A DNA stretch of 64,000 nt from Chrysophaeum taylorii (Eukaryota > Sar > Pelagophyceae > Pelagomonadales > Pelagomonadaceae): assembly GCA_029834535.1 (NCBI GenBank), contig JAQMWT010000695.1:124001-188000 (forward strand). The letters are read 5' to 3'. Positions 1 to 8,733 of this stretch are shown one piece after another. A program made the position numbers and the translations under genes. The notes under the pieces are model-generated. The model was not told where the DNA came from and ran no database searches. It saw nothing but the letters and a program-made list of their open reading frames with translations. Positions within the stretch are counted from its first letter, which is position 1. The number at the start of each line of letters is the position of its first letter.

Positions 1-975
1 CGCGAGGAGCTCGCCGCGACGCTTCGACTCGCGGGGCTCCTTGGCCGCGAGGCACGCGATCGCCCGCAACAGCCCCGTCGCGACTTTGGCGCCTCCGAGC
101 CGCGCGGCCGCCAAAAGCGGCGTCTCGCGCGAGTCGTCCTGGAGCGTCGGGTCCGCCCCCGCCTCGAGGAGCTTCACGACCGCCTTCAGAGCGTCCGTCC
201 TCACGGCCCCCAACAGCGGCGTCTCCTCCACCCGCGGCTCGGCGCCCGCCGCCGTCTGACGACGCTTCCCGACCGACTTGGAAGACCTGTGGTGCGGCCC
301 GTCGGGCAGCGCGCCGAGGTCGAGGAGCGACTCCACCAAGTCCGCGCGCGCCGCGCGCGCCGACGCCAGCAGCGCCGTCACCCCGCGGTCCGACGCGTCG
401 CGGCCCACGTAGTCCACGTCCAACCGTCCGCGTCGCAGCGCGAGCAGCGCGACGTCGACCTTGGCCGGCCTCGCCGCGAGCGCCTCCTCGAGCTCCGCGG
501 CGTCCCTCTCCTTCTCGCGCGCCTCCCGGAGGGGTTCGAGGAGCGTGTCGAGGTCGGTCGTCGCGACGCGCTGCAGCAAATCGAACCACATCTCCAGTCC
601 CTCGCTCGACGTGCAGTCGAGCAGTCGCTTCTTGCCCGAAGCCGCGTTGAAGTCAGACACCGACAGAGTGAAGGGCCGCCCGGGCTGCGGCGCCTTGTGC
701 ACCGACGTCCCGGCCGTTATCGTCATCTCCTTGCAGTACACAAAGCTCGGAGGGGCTCCCAAGGTCGTCGAGTCCAGCCGCAACGTCAGATTCTCCAGCT
801 CGGCGTTCACCCGCACCCACTTTCCGCTCCCGATCGGCGCGAGCGACCCCTCCCGTGTCAAAACCTCCACCACGCCAGACTGACGCAAAGCGATGTCGTC
901 CTGGGTCCGCTCCGACCCCAACCCGTCGGACGACGGCGCCTTGAGACGCTGCTTCCTGGAACCAAAGCTGTTCAT
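1..975 (-). CDS. PH-like domain plus ankyrin-repeat protein, 3' end outside window
   Basis: The reverse strand is open for 325 codons from an ATG at 973-975 to the window edge, so the C-terminus is missing. Residues about 35-140 look like a PH domain: the segment GSGKWVRVNAELENL begins a beta-sandwich, and EGLEMWFDLLQ has the tryptophan of the PH C-terminal helix. Residues about 165-325 hold ankyrin units, for example GVTALLASARAARADLVESL, EETPLLGAVR and AVVKLLEAGADP. PH modules bind phosphoinositides or proteins and ankyrin repeats bind proteins, so a membrane-associated scaffold is plausible; this is inference. The gene is divergent from the prolyl-oligopeptidase homologue. No catalytic domain is visible in the part present, but one could follow beyond the edge. 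Confidence 0.8.
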   Translation of the reverse strand, partial: MNSFGSRKQRLKAPSSDGLGSERTQDDIALRQSGVVEVLTREGSLAPIGSGKWVRVNAELENLTLRLDSTTLGAPPSFVYCKEMTITAGTSVHKAPQPGRPFTLSVSDFNAASGKKRLLDCTSSEGLEMWFDLLQRVATTDLDTLLEPLREAREKERDAAELEEALAARPAKVDVALLALRRGRLDVDYVGRDASDRGVTALLASARAARADLVESLLDLGALPDGPHHRSSKSVGKRRQTAAGAEPRVEETPLLGAVRTDALKAVVKLLEAGADPTLQDDSRETPLLAAARLGGAKVATGLLRAIACLAAKEPRESKRRGELLA

Positions 976-1281
976 CTTCTTGCGTGGGGTGCCAAAAAAA
1001 ATTACAACCATCTTCAAACCCTCGTGATGAAAGAAATTGTTGTGTTGGGATCCCTCTGCTGCTTGGCTTGGTTTGCTGCCTAGAAAAAAAAAAATATTTT
1101 AGACGCCTACAACAACTTTTTTTAGTACTAGTAGTCTTTAGTCCCTCCTATTTTGGCTGGCCGGCGACGACCCCGGTTGTTTGTTCTCGGCGACGACCAA
1201 CATTTTTATTATTTAGGGTTCGGGAGAGAGACATCAGACATATACGTCTAGAGGAGGCAAAACTCAACCATAAAACTGGGG
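976..1281. promoter_or_regulatory. Divergent intergenic region between the PH/ankyrin gene and the oligopeptidase gene
   Basis: These 306 bp separate two start codons on opposite strands and are AT-richer than the flanking genes, with A and T tracts around 1000-1012, 1083-1100 and 1195-1215. A TTTAGGG telo-box-like heptamer lies at about 1213. Both promoters presumably sit here by position. No core promoter motif can be assigned with confidence. Confidence 0.35.
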
Positions 1282-3492
1282 ATGTTGTTTTTTCGGCAGC
1301 TGCGATGCCTCGCCGCGTGCCGGCCCTCGGTGGGGGCCGGGATCGTGTGGGCGACGACGACGTGCGAGGCGGAGGACCGGAGCGACGAATGGATGGCGCG
1401 GCAGGGGGAACACGCGTGGCTCGAGGAGGTGGAGGGCGCCGAGGCGTTGAAGTGGGTCCGAACGCAGAACGCCATGACGACCTCGCGACTTGGGGAACCG
1501 ACGACGACGACGACGACGACGACGACGTACGAGAAGGTCCTGGCCCGGCTGCAGTCGAAAGAAAAGATTCCCGGCGTGCGGAAGCTGGGAGACCACTACT
1601 ACAACTTTTGGACGGACGCCGAAAACCCTCGGGGCGTGTGGAGGCGGACGAGTCCCGAAGAATTTAGGAACGCTGAACCCGCGTGGGAGACGGTGTTGGA
1701 CGTTGACCTGTTGGGAAAGGAAGAGAACGAAAGCTGGGTGTGGAAGGGGCACACCGTCCTGAAGGAGGAGGGCGCGTCGCCGAGCCGGACGCTCGTCGCT
1801 TTATCTCCGGGCGGCTCGGACGCGGTCGTAAGGCGCGAGTTTGACTTGAACACGAAAAAATTCGGCGGGTTCGAGGTCCCGCTCGGCAAGTCGAGGGTGA
1901 GCTGGGTGGACAAGGACACGTTGCTGGTGGGAGCCGTGTTGCGAGAGTCGGACGCGACAAATTCTGGCTACCCGCGCGTCGCGAGAGAATGGAAGCGCGG
2001 GACTTCGCTCGAGGAAGCGCAAATTGTCTTCGAGGGCCAGGCATCCGACGTGAGCTGCGGGGGGTCCGTGACGAGGTCGCGGAATGTCGCGTTCGAGTGG
2101 CGGTACCGGGTCGTTTCGTTTTACAACGCGAAGAGACGAGTCAGGCGGCTCGGGAGGGAAAACGTCTGGTACGAGCTCGACGCGTTCGGCGTTCCAGACG
2201 ACGCGTCGGTCTCGGTGTTCGGGGACAACCTGTTGCTGGAGCTCCGGACGGCCTGGAACGGGTTCGCTGCGGGGGCCTTGGTGGCGGTCGACTTCGACGA
2301 TTTCACGAAAAATGGCCCGAAAGCGTCGTCGTTTCGAGCTTTGTTCGAACCGAGCGAGACGACCTCTCTGGTCGGCGTCGCGAAAACAAAGGACCACATC
2401 ATCCTCAACGTCCTCGATACGGTGAAATCGCGCCTCGTCACCCTCAACACCTCGTGGGAGGTGGTCTCGTCCGACGACCCGCCGCGAATAAAAAACGTCG
2501 GAATATCGCCGGTCGATTCGGACCAGTCGAACGACTACTTCGCCACGACCTCCTCCTTCCTCGAACCCTCGACCTTGAGCCTCGTCGCTACGGGGAAGAG
2601 CAACGAGGTTCTCAAGCAGCTTCCCGACTTGTTCGTCGCGCAGAACCACCGCCAGTTCCAGGAATTTGCGACGACGAAGGACGGAACTCGAATTCCGTAC
2701 TTTGTCGTCTCGAACGGCGACGAAACGAGTCCGTGTTTGATGGTTGGGTATGGCGGTTTCGAGGTCTCGCTGCTCCCCGGCTACTCGTCGACCATCGGAA
2801 CCTGGCTCGAGCGCGGCGGGACCTATGTTGTTGCGAACATCAGAGGTGGCGGCGAGTTTGGCCCGGCCTGGCACTCGGCGGCGCTCGGGGAGAATCGACG
2901 CCGAGCCTACGACGACTTTGCGGCCGTCGCGGAAGACCTCGTCGCCAAAAGAATCGTCCGGTCCCCGAAACAAATTGGGATACGCGGCGGCTTGAACGGA
3001 GGTCTCCTCGTCGCCAACGCCTATCTGCGATATCCCCACCTCTTTGGCGCCGTCGTCTGTTCGGTGCCTTTGATAGACATGAAAAGCTACTCGCGTTTGC
3101 TCGCGGGAGCCTCGTGGAAGGAAGAGTACGGCGACCCGGATACGGACGACTGGGACAAATTTCTCAAAAATTATTCGCCCTACCACCAGATCGACCCGGC
3201 CCGAAAGCACGACTACCCCCCGATCCTCGTCACGACGAGCACCAAGGACGACAGGGTACACCCGTATCACGCGCGAGCCTTCGTCCACCGTCTCCAGGGA
3301 ATCGGCGCCTCGGACGTTTTGTACTACGAGAACATCGAAGGGGGCCACGGCGGCGCCGCCGACGCGACCCAGCTCGCCTACGTCACCGCCCTCTACCAAG
3401 ACTTCCTCTTCGACACCCTGTCGACGACGACGAAATCGACGACGACGAAATCGACGACGACGAAATCGACGACGACGACGAAACCTTCATAG
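1282..3492 (+). CDS. Prolyl oligopeptidase (S9A) homologue with catalytic Ser replaced by Leu
   Basis: This 736-residue protein matches the S9A prolyl oligopeptidase layout: an N-terminal hydrophobic stretch, a beta-propeller region (about 90-450) and a C-terminal alpha/beta hydrolase domain (about 470-715). The C-terminal domain is strongly family-like (LFGAVVCSVPLIDM, AGASWKEEYGDPD). The nucleophile-elbow motif GGSNGG reads GGLNGG: codon 571 at 2992-2994 is TTG, one base from TCG. The acid (TSTKDDRVHP, Asp656/657) and His689 (EGGHGGAA) remain. The encoded protein should therefore lack serine peptidase activity unless the base is an error or a polymorphism. The tail is low complexity (STTTK repeats). 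Start is the ATG at 1282. The stop overlaps the stop of the convergent neighbour. It may be a pseudoenzyme or a recently inactivated allele. Confidence 0.9.
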   Translation: MLFFRQLRCLAACRPSVGAGIVWATTTCEAEDRSDEWMARQGEHAWLEEVEGAEALKWVRTQNAMTTSRLGEPTTTTTTTTTYEKVLARLQSKEKIPGVRKLGDHYYNFWTDAENPRGVWRRTSPEEFRNAEPAWETVLDVDLLGKEENESWVWKGHTVLKEEGASPSRTLVALSPGGSDAVVRREFDLNTKKFGGFEVPLGKSRVSWVDKDTLLVGAVLRESDATNSGYPRVAREWKRGTSLEEAQIVFEGQASDVSCGGSVTRSRNVAFEWRYRVVSFYNAKRRVRRLGRENVWYELDAFGVPDDASVSVFGDNLLLELRTAWNGFAAGALVAVDFDDFTKNGPKASSFRALFEPSETTSLVGVAKTKDHIILNVLDTVKSRLVTLNTSWEVVSSDDPPRIKNVGISPVDSDQSNDYFATTSSFLEPSTLSLVATGKSNEVLKQLPDLFVAQNHRQFQEFATTKDGTRIPYFVVSNGDETSPCLMVGYGGFEVSLLPGYSSTIGTWLERGGTYVVANIRGGGEFGPAWHSAALGENRRRAYDDFAAVAEDLVAKRIVRSPKQIGIRGGLNGGLLVANAYLRYPHLFGAVVCSVPLIDMKSYSRLLAGASWKEEYGDPDTDDWDKFLKNYSPYHQIDPARKHDYPPILVTTSTKDDRVHPYHARAFVHRLQGIGASDVLYYENIEGGHGGAADATQLAYVTALYQDFLFDTLSTTTKSTTTKSTTTKSTTTTKPS
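3421..3483 (+). repeat. 15-bp tandem repeat encoding STTTK
   Basis: Three copies of tcgacgacgacgaaa are followed by an 18-bp variant at the 3' end of the oligopeptidase homologue. They encode a Ser/Thr/Lys-rich tail that lies outside the S9A fold. Confidence 0.9.
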
Positions 3493-4713
3493 TAATAACG
3501 ATTGCGGCGGCGGTTCGGGCTGGTGGTCGCCGGCCTTCGGAAGGGGGGTCGTTGTCCCCTCCTCTTCTCCAGTGGAGTGCGGCGCAAAGCTTCTCGCGGA
3601 AGAAGGAGAATCCCGGACGTCGCGGTCCTCGTCGTCGTCGTCCAGGTGTCTGATTTGGAGGACTCGGGGAGACGACGACGACGACGAATTTCCCTCGCCG
3701 CCCGCTGAGTTTTTTCTGATGAGCTTGGGCTCGAAGGTGCAGGCCTCGGCGAGGTCGAGATCCAGGCGGCGCTTCGCGTCGGCCTGGCGGCGCGCTGCGA
3801 GGCGAGCCCTCGCAAGCATGAGGTCGTAGCGACGAGATGATTCGGGGGAAGCCGCGGAAGCCCCGTGGTACTCCCAGTCGTCGGCCGCGGCGCGCGCGTC
3901 CGACCTCGAGGCGAGAACCGACCGGTTCGACGTGAGCCGCGGCCGAAAAGTCAGCTCGGCGTCGGCGTGCTTCTTCCGCGTATCCTCGACGCGCCACTGC
4001 GCGCGGAGGGTTTTGGCGTGGCGCCGCAAAGCGTCCGCGAACGGAGTCGCTTCCGCGAGCACTATCCTCGCAAACTCGGCGCGCGACACGCCGGCGGCGG
4101 CCAACGCAGGGGCCTCGACGTTCCGGTAGAACGCGGCGAGCCGCGCCGCGTCCTCGCGCGTGACGCGGTCCTCCGAAACAGAGAACCCGTCGAGCACGAG
4201 GCAGACGTCGTCGCGCCGGCGACGGTCGGCTAGGACGAGAGTCTTCTTCGAGAGCGGCGGCCGGTCGAGGACGGGTTCCTCCTCATCCTTAAAAGGCGGC
4301 GAGGACCGCCGCACGGGCCGCACGGTCGAGGGCGCTATTTCCGGCACAAACAGCTCGCGGCCTTTTTCGTCGAACCGCAGCGCGCGACGCCTCGTCGCCG
4401 CGACGCGCTCGGCCCTCTCCTTTCCTTGGCGATCAAGCCTCGCCACCACGTCATGAATTTCCTGCTTTTTCCGCGCCAGGAACCGCGACCGCTCGTTGAT
4501 CTCGGGCTGAAACGACCAAGCCGCGGTGGTCTTGCCTTCGCGCCCTTTGGGCGGCGGCGTCTGTTGCACCTCCCGCGACGACGCGTTGATCTCTGGGGTG
4601 AAGGTGCACTCGACCAGGGCTTCGCGCTCGAGTTCCCGCTGGAGCTCGAGGAGTTTCGACTCTTTGGCTTTCAAAAACGACGTGGACCGCGATTCGATCC
4701 GCCGCCGGACCAT
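3487..4713 (-). CDS. Charged coiled-coil protein with repeated F-x-P-E-I motifs
   Basis: The predicted protein has 408 residues and starts at an ATG at 4711-4713. It has no recognised enzyme domain. A motif recurs at least five times: CTFTPEIN (about 37), WSFQPEIN (about 67), LFVPEIA (about 121), LTFRPRL and CTFEPKLI towards the C-terminus, separated by Arg/Lys/Glu-rich helical stretches. Proteins with similar spaced F-x-P-x-I motifs are common as uncharacterised, often cytoskeleton- or cilium-associated proteins in protists, so a structural role is a guess. It is head-to-head with a secreted hydrolase (17 bp between start codons) and tail-to-tail with the oligopeptidase homologue (6-bp overlap). 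The C-terminus is acidic, then Pro/Ser-rich. Confidence 0.7.
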   Translation of the reverse strand: MVRRRIESRSTSFLKAKESKLLELQRELEREALVECTFTPEINASSREVQQTPPPKGREGKTTAAWSFQPEINERSRFLARKKQEIHDVVARLDRQGKERAERVAATRRRALRFDEKGRELFVPEIAPSTVRPVRRSSPPFKDEEEPVLDRPPLSKKTLVLADRRRRDDVCLVLDGFSVSEDRVTREDAARLAAFYRNVEAPALAAAGVSRAEFARIVLAEATPFADALRRHAKTLRAQWRVEDTRKKHADAELTFRPRLTSNRSVLASRSDARAAADDWEYHGASAASPESSRRYDLMLARARLAARRQADAKRRLDLDLAEACTFEPKLIRKNSAGGEGNSSSSSSPRVLQIRHLDDDDEDRDVRDSPSSARSFAPHSTGEEEGTTTPLPKAGDHQPEPPPQSLLL

Positions 4714-4730
4714 ATCAAAGAATTGTTATA
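4714..4730. promoter_or_regulatory. 17-bp gap between two divergent start codons
   Basis: Only atcaaagaattgttata separates the ATGs of the F-x-P-E-I protein (minus) and the secreted hydrolase (plus). Any core promoter for either gene must overlap the coding sequence of the other, unless one start is misassigned. The segment contains TTATA next to the plus-strand start. Confidence 0.4.
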
Positions 4731-5537
4731 ATGCTTATTACCCTTCTTTGTGTGGCCACGGCTATGGCGGCACCTGCCGAGCGGATCAAGGACCCCTCGA
4801 GCTACGAGAGCCTCGTGTGGGTGCCCGAGCCCACCGACGACGACCGACCGGTCCCGGTCCTCCTGTACCTCCACGGAGCCGGCGAAGTCGGAACGGACCT
4901 CGGGCAACTGCTCAACGAAGGGGCGACGGGGACGCCCCCCTGGCTCTGCGCGAACGGAAGCCCCGGCCCCCTCAAAGACTTCGTCGTCCTCGCACCGCAG
5001 ACCCAAGCCTCCTGGGAGCCCGACGTCGTCGCCCGCTTCGTCGATTTTGTCCTCGGAAGACCAGCCGACTTCTTCCCGGCGATGGATCGCCGTCGGGCGT
5101 ACGTCACCGGCCACTCCATGGGCGGCGCCGGCGCCCTCGGGGCCGCGACCACCGGCAAGTTCGCGGCGGTCGTCCCGGTCGCGCCCGCGGGAGCCGTTAG
5201 GCCCCATCTCCTCGTAGGCGTACCGGTCTGGGCCTTCCACGGAGCCAACGATCAAGTCGTCCCGTCGTCGTTCTCCGAGCGCCTCATTCGCGGCCTTCGC
5301 TCGGCCGGCGCGACTCCGGATCACGCCAAACTCACGCTCTACGACAACGCCCCCACGCCGCCGGGCTGGCCGCGCTCGATCGGCCATGCCTCCACGATTC
5401 CCGCCTACGCGACCCCCGAACTCTACGTCTGGCTCCTTTCCCATCACCTTTCTTCTTCTCCGAGGCCACCACGACACAACCACCACCACCACCACCACAA
5501 CAACAATCCTCCTCCGGGGGGGCGCCGCGCATCATAA
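4731..5537 (+). CDS. Secreted alpha/beta hydrolase (esterase-like)
   Basis: The predicted protein has 268 residues. The N-terminus MLITLLCVATAMAAPAE is a good signal peptide, suggesting secretion or entry to the endomembrane system. The alpha/beta hydrolase core is clear: the oxyanion-hole region LLYLHGAGE (about 41-50), nucleophile elbow GHSMGG (about 127), acid in FHGANDQVVP (about 169) and a likely catalytic His in IGHAST (about 220). The closest pattern is the dienelactone hydrolase / PHB-depolymerase-like esterase group, whose members cleave small esters; the substrate cannot be read from sequence. The C-terminus ends in a His/Asn/Pro-rich low-complexity tail. The stop is 43 bp from the stop of the convergent glycosyltransferase gene. 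Confidence 0.85.
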   Translation: MLITLLCVATAMAAPAERIKDPSSYESLVWVPEPTDDDRPVPVLLYLHGAGEVGTDLGQLLNEGATGTPPWLCANGSPGPLKDFVVLAPQTQASWEPDVVARFVDFVLGRPADFFPAMDRRRAYVTGHSMGGAGALGAATTGKFAAVVPVAPAGAVRPHLLVGVPVWAFHGANDQVVPSSFSERLIRGLRSAGATPDHAKLTLYDNAPTPPGWPRSIGHASTIPAYATPELYVWLLSHHLSSSPRPPRHNHHHHHHNNNPPPGGRRAS

Positions 5538-5580
5538 TGCACAGTCGTCGTCGTCGTCGTCGTCGTCGTCACAGTCGTCG

Positions 5581-6966
5581 TCACAGTCGTCGTCGTCGTC
5601 GTCGCCTTGAGGGGAGGGGGTGCGCGGCGGCGTCGGAAGGTGATGGGAGGTGGTGCACGCGGTGGTGGTAAGCGGCGTACGGAGATTCCCCTTGCGCCAC
5701 CTGCTGCTGCAAGGTCGGGGGGGGTCGACCACAGGGGTCGGGGTTGTGCACGCAGGCGGTAAATGTGGACCCGTGGGCGTAAGGCGCGCCCACGACAGAG
5801 TGGTTGAGATCCCCCAGCACCCCAAAGTACCTTCCAACAAACGATTCGGGGAGCACGGAGCGCGCAAATCTGCGGTACAGAGTGGCGTATTTGACGTCGG
5901 CTTGGACGGCGAACTTGCTGGGAATGACGTGGCGGACACTCATGCTGGACATCCAGGGCTTGGGACCCCAAATGAAGTGGACGCTGGAGACGTTCGCTCC
6001 CGTGACCGCGTTCTTCGAGTGTCGGACGTCGGCGCCGCACGTCGTCCGCACCCCGTCCTTCGGGAAGGTGAGGCCAACGTTGAAGCGAGGGTCGAGCCAG
6101 CGCACCGGAACGTCCGCTCTCCCGTAAGCCGCCGTGAGGGCCGTCTGATCGCCGTAGAATCCTTTTGTGGAGACCTCGAAGAGCTCGGCGAGCCATTCGA
6201 CCCAGCCCGCCTCGACGAGACGTTTGTTGTTATAAATCACGAGCCCGGAATTGGTGCTGTTTTTCACCAGATATCCGCCGTATTTTCGACGCGCGACCTC
6301 GACGACTCGACCTCGGAGCGTCGGGTCAGAGACCAGGCGGTACTCGTCGTGCATGCCCTTGAGCACCTGGCTGCGGCGGCCCGCGATGTCCATGACGAGG
6401 CACTGCGGCGGGATCGCCGAAATACACCCGATACCCTCGACCTCGGATATCTCGGCGACGAGCGACGAGTCGAGGAAGAAGACGTCGGGATCGACGTACA
6501 CGGTGTAGTCGTACCCGAGTTCCAGGAGCGGCGCCGGTGCCACGAGGTGCATGTACGCATCGACGGGCCAGTGTCCGCGGCTGTGGTCGGTCTCCTTGCC
6601 GCTGGTTTGAGCGAGCCGGGCGAGAACTTGGTATTCGCCGACGCGGACGTTCACGACCTCCAGCTTCTGCGCGTACCGCGCCTCGAATATCCTTGCGAAC
6701 GCATCGAACGTCTCGCGGCACTTGATGTTGTGCCATCGCGACGAATCGCTCACGAGCATTGCGTCCCACTCCGGGAACGTCTCCTTGAGGTGAAACAGTG
6801 CGAGCAGACTCGCCGCAAACTGCGTGTTGAGCACGGTGTGCTGCTCGCCGCGTTCCGGATGCTGTACGGCGTAATTAGCCACGCCGTTGCAGTTTGACGA
6901 CGTCACCACGGCCACGCGCGCCGCCGCCGCCGCTGTTGACCAGCGAATGACCAGTAGCCACCACAT
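5581..6966 (-). CDS. Type II membrane glycosyltransferase with DxD motif
   Basis: The reading frame is open upstream to 7038, but the ATG at 6964-6966 gives a typical N-terminus (MWWLLVIRWSTAAAAARVAV), which could be a signal anchor, and a 461-residue protein. The key motif is YTVYVDPDVFFLDSS (about residue 155), a DxD-type metal/nucleotide-sugar site. TNSGLVIYNNKRL and FYGDQTALTAAYG further on resemble the acceptor-side motifs of nucleotide-diphospho-sugar transferases. A Golgi or ER enzyme that adds sugar to protein or glycan is likely; donor and acceptor are unknown. The C-terminus is Arg-rich low complexity encoded by a CGT run, which may be mispredicted. Confidence 0.75.
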   Translation of the reverse strand: MWWLLVIRWSTAAAAARVAVVTSSNCNGVANYAVQHPERGEQHTVLNTQFAASLLALFHLKETFPEWDAMLVSDSSRWHNIKCRETFDAFARIFEARYAQKLEVVNVRVGEYQVLARLAQTSGKETDHSRGHWPVDAYMHLVAPAPLLELGYDYTVYVDPDVFFLDSSLVAEISEVEGIGCISAIPPQCLVMDIAGRRSQVLKGMHDEYRLVSDPTLRGRVVEVARRKYGGYLVKNSTNSGLVIYNNKRLVEAGWVEWLAELFEVSTKGFYGDQTALTAAYGRADVPVRWLDPRFNVGLTFPKDGVRTTCGADVRHSKNAVTGANVSSVHFIWGPKPWMSSMSVRHVIPSKFAVQADVKYATLYRRFARSVLPESFVGRYFGVLGDLNHSVVGAPYAHGSTFTACVHNPDPCGRPPPTLQQQVAQGESPYAAYHHRVHHLPSPSDAAAHPLPSRRRRRRRL

Positions 6967-8733
6967 CCCTGAAGATGACGTCACCTGGCGGCGTTGGTGC
7001 ACTAATGCACAAACAGCAAAAAAAAAGGGTCCATCCACCTACGTCATTTGACAGCAGATGGTATCTTCTCTCCAAATGTCATTCATTCATTCATTCATTC
7101 ATCACGCTCACCAACGTCGAAACTCATTCTCGCAAGTATCTTATTCGCGAGTGCATGCCGTGCCGACGAGAGCGGGTCTCACCACCTAGAATAATTGCAT
7201 TGCGTATTCTCGAGAGACGTCGCGCCTCGCTTAAACTCGGGCGTGATAGGGGAGCGAACTCCGAGGTGCTGCAACACGTGGCTTCAATTTTCGACGAAAA
7301 TGCACGTCGGAGCCCATGACTCAGACTAGGCACTTCGTGTGCCGGTGCGCAAGCAAGCAAGCTGCGTGACTTCATCACTCTCGATCGCAAACGTGAGTGA
7401 CGCTTTGGACTCGATGCGCGTGGTCTGCGAGGAGCAAACGCAGGATATCATAATCTTGGAGTCAATGAGCACGCACGGGCACTGCCTCGCATCAAGCTAT
7501 CTCGCTTGCCCCCATCAACCTGGGCGATGGATTTCACAACTTGATGGCGGCAACGGGAAATTATTTCTCAAGAGTTGGCAAACTAGCGCTTTAGTTTTAG
7601 CTGGCGCTGCTGCACATCGTCATTGATTTGCATGGGAACCGAAGAGTGTGCGACCGCGCTCAACACCCTCGTACCGGTGAGTCTTTGAGCACGGCCCAAC
7701 AGCCTGCGAGCAATACGGATCATCATCGCTCTGGGCAATTGCGATGATGAAGCCATACGGAGACGCTGTTGTATCGTCGTCATTGGAGAGCGGCTCCTAT
7801 TGCAAAAGCATCATCCTTATATATCTTGATGCATGGCTTCACATCCGTGTTGCGATTTGAGGTTGGTCGTGGAGATTTCCCGAGGTGCACAACGCAGGGC
7901 TGCCGCCGCTCAAAATTATTTGACGAATGCCGTGACGCTCAACAACAACATGATTCGCCGTTTTGTTGCACAACCAGATATGATGGGTTTTCAAGTGTGA
8001 CATGATGAGACGAGACGCGACGCAGGGGGGAAGAAGACGCGCCGCCACTTTCCAAGCGAACGCTCGCTCAAAAGAATTTTACTTACGAGAAGTGCTTGAA
8101 AGTCAGTCAGTCAGCCACGTGGTTTGAATCGCTCATCGGTCGTTGAACACGACCAGGCACAAATCGACCACTTCGATCATCGTGTTTTTCCAATGAAAAA
8201 AGTTGTGGCCGGCGGGCAGTTGGTTGATGCAGGGTATCTTCAAGATCAGAAGCGCTTCGAGGTCAAGGTTCGTCATTGGTGCGAGGGCGACAACAGCAGG
8301 AGCACCGGGTGACGCTGCTGCTGCACCTCCCAAAAGTGCGTCACGCTGCTCCACATCCCAAAAGCTTCTTCTGCGGCCGATGCTCCCTTCGACCCCTCTT
8401 CACGACGATCATCGGCAACCCACGAAGTCATGCGTCCTATTAAGGAGGTAATTTCTATTTCTAGCAACTAAAAAGAAAAAACGGAAGAACGCCGCTACAC
8501 GCGGGACGGGACAGACGGGACTAGCAGATTGAACTTTCTTTCTTTTGGGGTCCGTTTAGGGTCCAACATACGACGACGACGGAAAGAGCGAGCTGGCGAC
8601 GACGGTTTCGCCATTATTAATTAAAAATCAGCCGAAAGATTCTCCACAAAAATAATAGAATTGGAATTCGAGAGTAGCAGTGGCAAATCAATTTACAAAG
8701 GCGGCGGCGGCAATTCTTGTTCTTTCCTCCCCA
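6967..8733. other. 1.77 kb with no convincing gene
   Basis: No conserved protein motif was recognised on either strand. Short open frames (for example 7339-7626) have unremarkable composition. The segment has lower GC than its neighbours, an (ATTC)n tract at 7081-7103, GTCA repeats at about 8100-8117, and a short imperfect duplication around a cacctcccaaaag-type motif at 8309-8362. The last 250 bp are AT-rich (attattaattaaaaatc near 8610) and probably hold the promoter of the PX gene. Confidence 0.5.
7081..7103 (+). repeat. (ATTC)n microsatellite
   Basis: Five copies of attc followed by atc, in the 5' flank of the glycosyltransferase gene. Confidence 0.9.

Noticed and set aside
1801-3399. 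532-codon minus-strand open frame opposite the oligopeptidase gene
   Set aside because: High GC and codon bias leave antisense frames open. Its translation is Arg/Val/Asp-rich with no domain, while the plus strand has clear family motifs.
7339-7626. 95-codon plus-strand open frame as a small gene
   Set aside because: No domain, signal peptide or conserved pattern is visible, and nothing in the context supports it.
8120-8160. tRNA-like B-box (gtttgaatc) in the 7-8.7 kb gap
   Set aside because: No A-box or cloverleaf could be built around it. No tRNA or rRNA gene was recognised anywhere in the window.
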